Source: Minisyncoccota bacterium (GTDB lineage: Bacteria > Patescibacteriota > Minisyncoccia > UBA6257 > 2-01-FULL-56-20). Taken from it: a stretch of 6,843 bases of DNA. Made by a program: the position numbers and the translations under genes. Numbering within the stretch: the first letter of the stretch is position 1; every line of letters starts with the position of its first letter. The stretch lies in assembly GCA_031291905.1 (NCBI GenBank), contig JARLIC010000027.1:1-6843 (forward strand), written 5' to 3'. The notes under the pieces are model-generated. The model did not search any database. It worked only from the letters and a program-made list of their open reading frames with translations, and had not been told where the DNA came from. Positions 4,688 through 6,843 of this stretch are shown here, piece by piece.

Positions 4688-4696
4688 ATGATAGCA
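4688..4696 (-). promoter_or_regulatory. Extended -10 promoter of the DUF167 gene
   Basis: The minus strand has TGC-TATCAT (4696-4688). No good -35 is seen. Transcription from about 4681 would leave a leader of about 6 bases before the ATG at 4674 and excludes the long upstream extension of the frame. Confidence 0.5.
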
Positions 4697-4733
4697 TATG
4701 CGCCGCCGACGTAACGCCGGCGAGCATGGCAAT

Positions 4734-4768
4734 AAAAAAGGCGCCTATCGCTTTTACGCGACGGCGCC
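4734..4768 (-). terminator. Intrinsic terminator of the ABC exporter gene
   Basis: GGCGCC (4740-4745) pairs with GGCGCC (4763-4768), and TCGC (4748-4751) with GCGA (4758-4761), giving a two-part stem. On the minus strand it is followed directly by TTTTTT (4739-4734). It starts 11 bp past the ABC stop codon. Confidence 0.88.
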
Positions 4769-4778
4769 ATTGTGGTGG

Positions 4779-6668
4779 TTACTGGACCGCGACATGCTGA
4801 TCATCGGCAAGGTGCCGGAACGTCGGAGAGATCGCATAGAGCTCTTCGAACGAATCCGCGATCGCTTCGATCTGGGAATCTCCGTTCCTTACTTCTTCCG
4901 CGTTGCGGAGCACCACGAACTTGTCGCAAAGATTCCGGACGGTGGAAAGCCGGTGCGCGATGATAAGCGCCCCGACATCGTCGCTCAGTATCTCCGAAAG
5001 GCCGTGATGCACTGCCCGCTCCGTGGATGAATCGAGGTGACTTGTCGCCTCGTCGATGATCATGAACGGCGGATGCTGTATTGCGGCGGCGCCGATCATG
5101 ATCCGCTGGGCCTGACCTCCGGAGAGCTTCATACCCCGCTCGCCGACGACCGTTTCAAGCCCGTCGGTGAGCCGCTCGCCGAAATCGATGCACAACTTCC
5201 GCATCAATTCCCACAAGCGGTCGTCCGTCCACTGCCCGCGCTGTTCCTCCGAAAGGCCGTACTCCAGATTGTAGCGTATCGTCCCGTCGAGGATCTGTGC
5301 GTGCTGAGGAATGTACGCGACCGACCGCATCCATGAGGAGAGGTCTATGTCGCGCAGGTCATGGCCGTTCACGCGGATCGCACCGCGGTCCGGGTCCATG
5401 AACCGGAGCAGGAGCTTCATGAGCGTCGTCTTGCCGGCCCCGGATGGACCGATAAGCGCGACGCGTTCACCCCGTCCGATGGAAAATGCGACGTTCCTGA
5501 TAACCGCCGCCGGCGATGAAGAAGAGGTATCTTTCCCTCCATCATCCCCGTCCAACGGATAGGTGTGGGTGATCGCGTCGAAGACGATCTCGACCGGCCC
5601 CCCTTCGGGAAGCACGACCGCGTCCGGCTTCGACGTGACGGCGGGAGGGATGGAAAGCGCCTCGATCATATGGCGGATCGCGGGCATATACCAGTTGAAT
5701 TGGCGTTCTATATGCCCGATCCGCCAGACGTTGTTGACGATGTCCAGACTCCACATGACGAGCGGAATGAGCGCACCGATCATCCAGCGGCCGGTCCACA
5801 CGAGCACGATCCCGTAGATGAGGACCGTGATGAGGCCGACGATGAGGATCGCTCCCCGACGAAGGGTCTGCGTGAGATACCAGAGCCAGAAGGAAAGGTC
5901 CCTTCCTACGGTGTCCGCGAACCACTGTTTCATGATCCGCAGCTCGTCGAGCTCCTTGCCGGATGTCTTCACGCGCTCCACGTTCTTCATCCTCTCAAAG
6001 CGGTACCGCTTCATACGCCGCCATTCGACTTCGATCGGCGAGCATGCTTCGAGCACCTTTTGATTCAGATAAAGTACATAGAGTCCGTAGGCGGCGAGGA
6101 ATCCCGTGAGCACCAATCCGATGACGGGGCTGAGAACCCATAAAAGCACATAGGAAAACCCCAGTCCCATAATGATCGGAATGCCCTCGAAGAACAGCAG
6201 CGACTGGACGGCGAGCAGACGCTCGCGCCCGGTCATGATGCTTTCCGGATTGAGCCGGAAGTTCTCCTCGACATGCTGTCCGATGGATTTCTCGAAAAAG
6301 CGCTCCGTCATGCGATCGTCGAGCTCGCCCATGTTGAGACCCAGCAGCCATTCACGCGCGACGCCGTGCCGGTAATCCACGAGCCGCTGCATCATGAGGC
6401 AGAAGAAAAATCCCGCCACCCCGATGATCGTGGCCCGCAGATCGTGTTTGGCCGTCCCGTCGAAGAGCACGGCGAGTAGTTTTGGTTGTGCAACCGAGAA
6501 TACGGTCGCAAGCGTTACGGCGGTAAGAAGCCGGCGATACCAACGGAGGGCCTGCGGGGTCTTGAATTCCCGCCACGCCCACTTGATGGCACCGAACATT
6601 TCCTTGCTTTGGTCGAGGTATTCGCGCCACGTGGTCGGCGGTTTCCTTTCGTCCTCCGGATCGTACAT
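4779..6668 (-). CDS. ABC exporter, fused transmembrane and ATPase domains (ABCB/MsbA type)
   Basis: This 629-residue half-transporter is expected to form a dimer that exports a lipid, peptide or drug using ATP; the substrate cannot be read from sequence. An N-terminal cytoplasmic stretch (1-45) precedes hydrophobic segments at about 46-66, 79-96, 158-178, 181-202, 270-291 and 294-315, the six-helix exporter layout. The ATPase domain starts near 358: A-loop Tyr370, Walker A GPSGAGKTT (407-415), Q-loop Gln455 (YIPQH), signature LSGGQ (515-519), Walker B FMIIDE (535-540) with Glu540, D-loop SHLD (543-546) and H-loop His572 (IIAHRLSTV). All catalytic residues are present, so it should be active. 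An unusual Asp/Gly/Ser-rich insertion (372-388) lies between the A-loop and Walker A. The ATG at 6668 has a purine-rich site (AGGGG, 6679-6675) 6 bases upstream. It is followed by a strong terminator, so it is probably transcribed alone. Confidence 0.95.
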   Translation of the reverse strand: MYDPEDERKPPTTWREYLDQSKEMFGAIKWAWREFKTPQALRWYRRLLTAVTLATVFSVAQPKLLAVLFDGTAKHDLRATIIGVAGFFFCLMMQRLVDYRHGVAREWLLGLNMGELDDRMTERFFEKSIGQHVEENFRLNPESIMTGRERLLAVQSLLFFEGIPIIMGLGFSYVLLWVLSPVIGLVLTGFLAAYGLYVLYLNQKVLEACSPIEVEWRRMKRYRFERMKNVERVKTSGKELDELRIMKQWFADTVGRDLSFWLWYLTQTLRRGAILIVGLITVLIYGIVLVWTGRWMIGALIPLVMWSLDIVNNVWRIGHIERQFNWYMPAIRHMIEALSIPPAVTSKPDAVVLPEGGPVEIVFDAITHTYPLDGDDGGKDTSSSSPAAVIRNVAFSIGRGERVALIGPSGAGKTTLMKLLLRFMDPDRGAIRVNGHDLRDIDLSSWMRSVAYIPQHAQILDGTIRYNLEYGLSEEQRGQWTDDRLWELMRKLCIDFGERLTDGLETVVGERGMKLSGGQAQRIMIGAAAIQHPPFMIIDEATSHLDSSTERAVHHGLSEILSDDVGALIIAHRLSTVRNLCDKFVVLRNAEEVRNGDSQIEAIADSFEELYAISPTFRHLADDQHVAVQ

Positions 6669-6712
6669 GTCCTTCCCCTTTCTTGTGCGGTATTCTGTTG
6701 TGAAAGATCGTT

Positions 6713-6747
6713 AAAACATATGCCCTGCCGGGATCGGCAAGGCATAT
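6713..6747 (-). terminator. Probable terminator upstream of the ABC gene
   Basis: ATATGCC (6718-6724) pairs with GGCATAT (6741-6747), and TGCCG (6726-6730) with CGGCA (6735-6739), separated by one C-A mismatch, loop GGAT. On the minus strand it is followed by GTTTTAA. It would end a minus-strand gene entering from the right, about 40 bp after the stop at 6787. The T tract is short, so it could also be an operator-like palindrome in front of the ABC gene. Confidence 0.5.
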
Positions 6748-6786
6748 TTGATTTCAGGAGTATGAGAGAGAGGGATTGCTACGACC

Positions 6787-6843
6787 TCATAAAACCAAAT
6801 ATGCACTGCCGAAAAGAACGAATGCCATCCAAACCGCCGGTGA
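6787..6843 (-). CDS. Possible C-terminal end of a gene (last 18 codons)
   Basis: From the window edge the minus strand reads SPAVWMAFVLFGSAYLVL and then TGA (6789-6787). The hydrophobic stretch looks like the last transmembrane helix of a membrane protein, and a hairpin terminator follows about 40 bp downstream. With only 18 codons the frame could be open by chance and no family can be named. Confidence 0.35.
   Translation of the reverse strand, partial: SPAVWMAFVLFGSAYLVL

Noticed and set aside
4675..4770. N-terminal extension of the DUF167 protein up to 4770
   Set aside because: It would cover the ABC terminator hairpin and the DUF167 promoter, and family members begin at the MKIFVK position.
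6761..6843. Plus-strand frame starting MRERDCYDL with an AGGAG just upstream
   Set aside because: The AGGAG is only one base from the ATG, too close for initiation, and the peptide is Cys/Arg/Lys-rich with no hint of a family.

Overview
This window looks like a stretch of a small, gene-dense bacterial chromosome, most likely from the Candidate Phyla Radiation (Parcubacteria-like). That placement is an inference from gene content and style: an EF-P with an atypical loop, an S16 protein with a low-complexity acidic/Ala tail, an rpsP-khpA pair without rimM/trmD, a membrane-anchored PEGA protein with a repetitive C-terminal region, and very short gene starts. Standard-code use of TGA as a stop (1380-1382 and 3366-3368) fits Parcubacteria and argues against the Gracilibacteria/Absconditabacteria code. 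I could not run a phylogeny.

Layout. The left part is on the minus strand: the N-terminal part of elongation factor P (1-320, cut by the window edge), a 137-bp palindromic element (392-528), a terminator, then khpA (550-873) and rpsP (907-1269) as one operon read rpsP to khpA. Next, still on minus, is a small unknown three-helix membrane protein (1380-1709). About 300 bp without a protein gene (1710-2006) holds what I think is the most interesting item: a discrete structured small RNA on the minus strand (about 1786-1943). It has its own TATAAT promoter, a 17-bp closing stem that starts at the predicted transcription start, two internal hairpins, and a terminator. From the same spot a divergent promoter drives a PEGA-domain protein on the plus strand (2007-3368). 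The PEGA gene ends tail-to-tail, overlapping by 8 bp, with a two-helix bacterial PH-domain protein on minus (3361-3873). Divergent from that is a DoxX-family membrane protein on plus (3942-4412), which converges on a DUF167/YggU-family protein on minus (4429-4674). The right third is a full-length ABC exporter on minus (4779-6668) with a clear terminator. The window ends in what may be the last 18 codons of another minus-strand gene.

How it works together. The left half is translation housekeeping: EF-P, ribosomal protein S16 and the KhpA RNA chaperone, with the candidate small RNA nearby. The right half is mainly envelope proteins. A recurring theme is initiation: five genes (efp, rpsP, the PEGA gene, the PH-domain gene and the DUF167 gene) have a -10 element ending only about 7-13 bases before the start codon and no Shine-Dalgarno sequence. 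This predicts leaderless or nearly leaderless mRNAs. It also changes the start choice for rpsP and the DUF167 gene. Only the unknown membrane protein and the ABC exporter have plausible Shine-Dalgarno sites. No CRISPR array, tRNA, rRNA or insertion sequence is seen.
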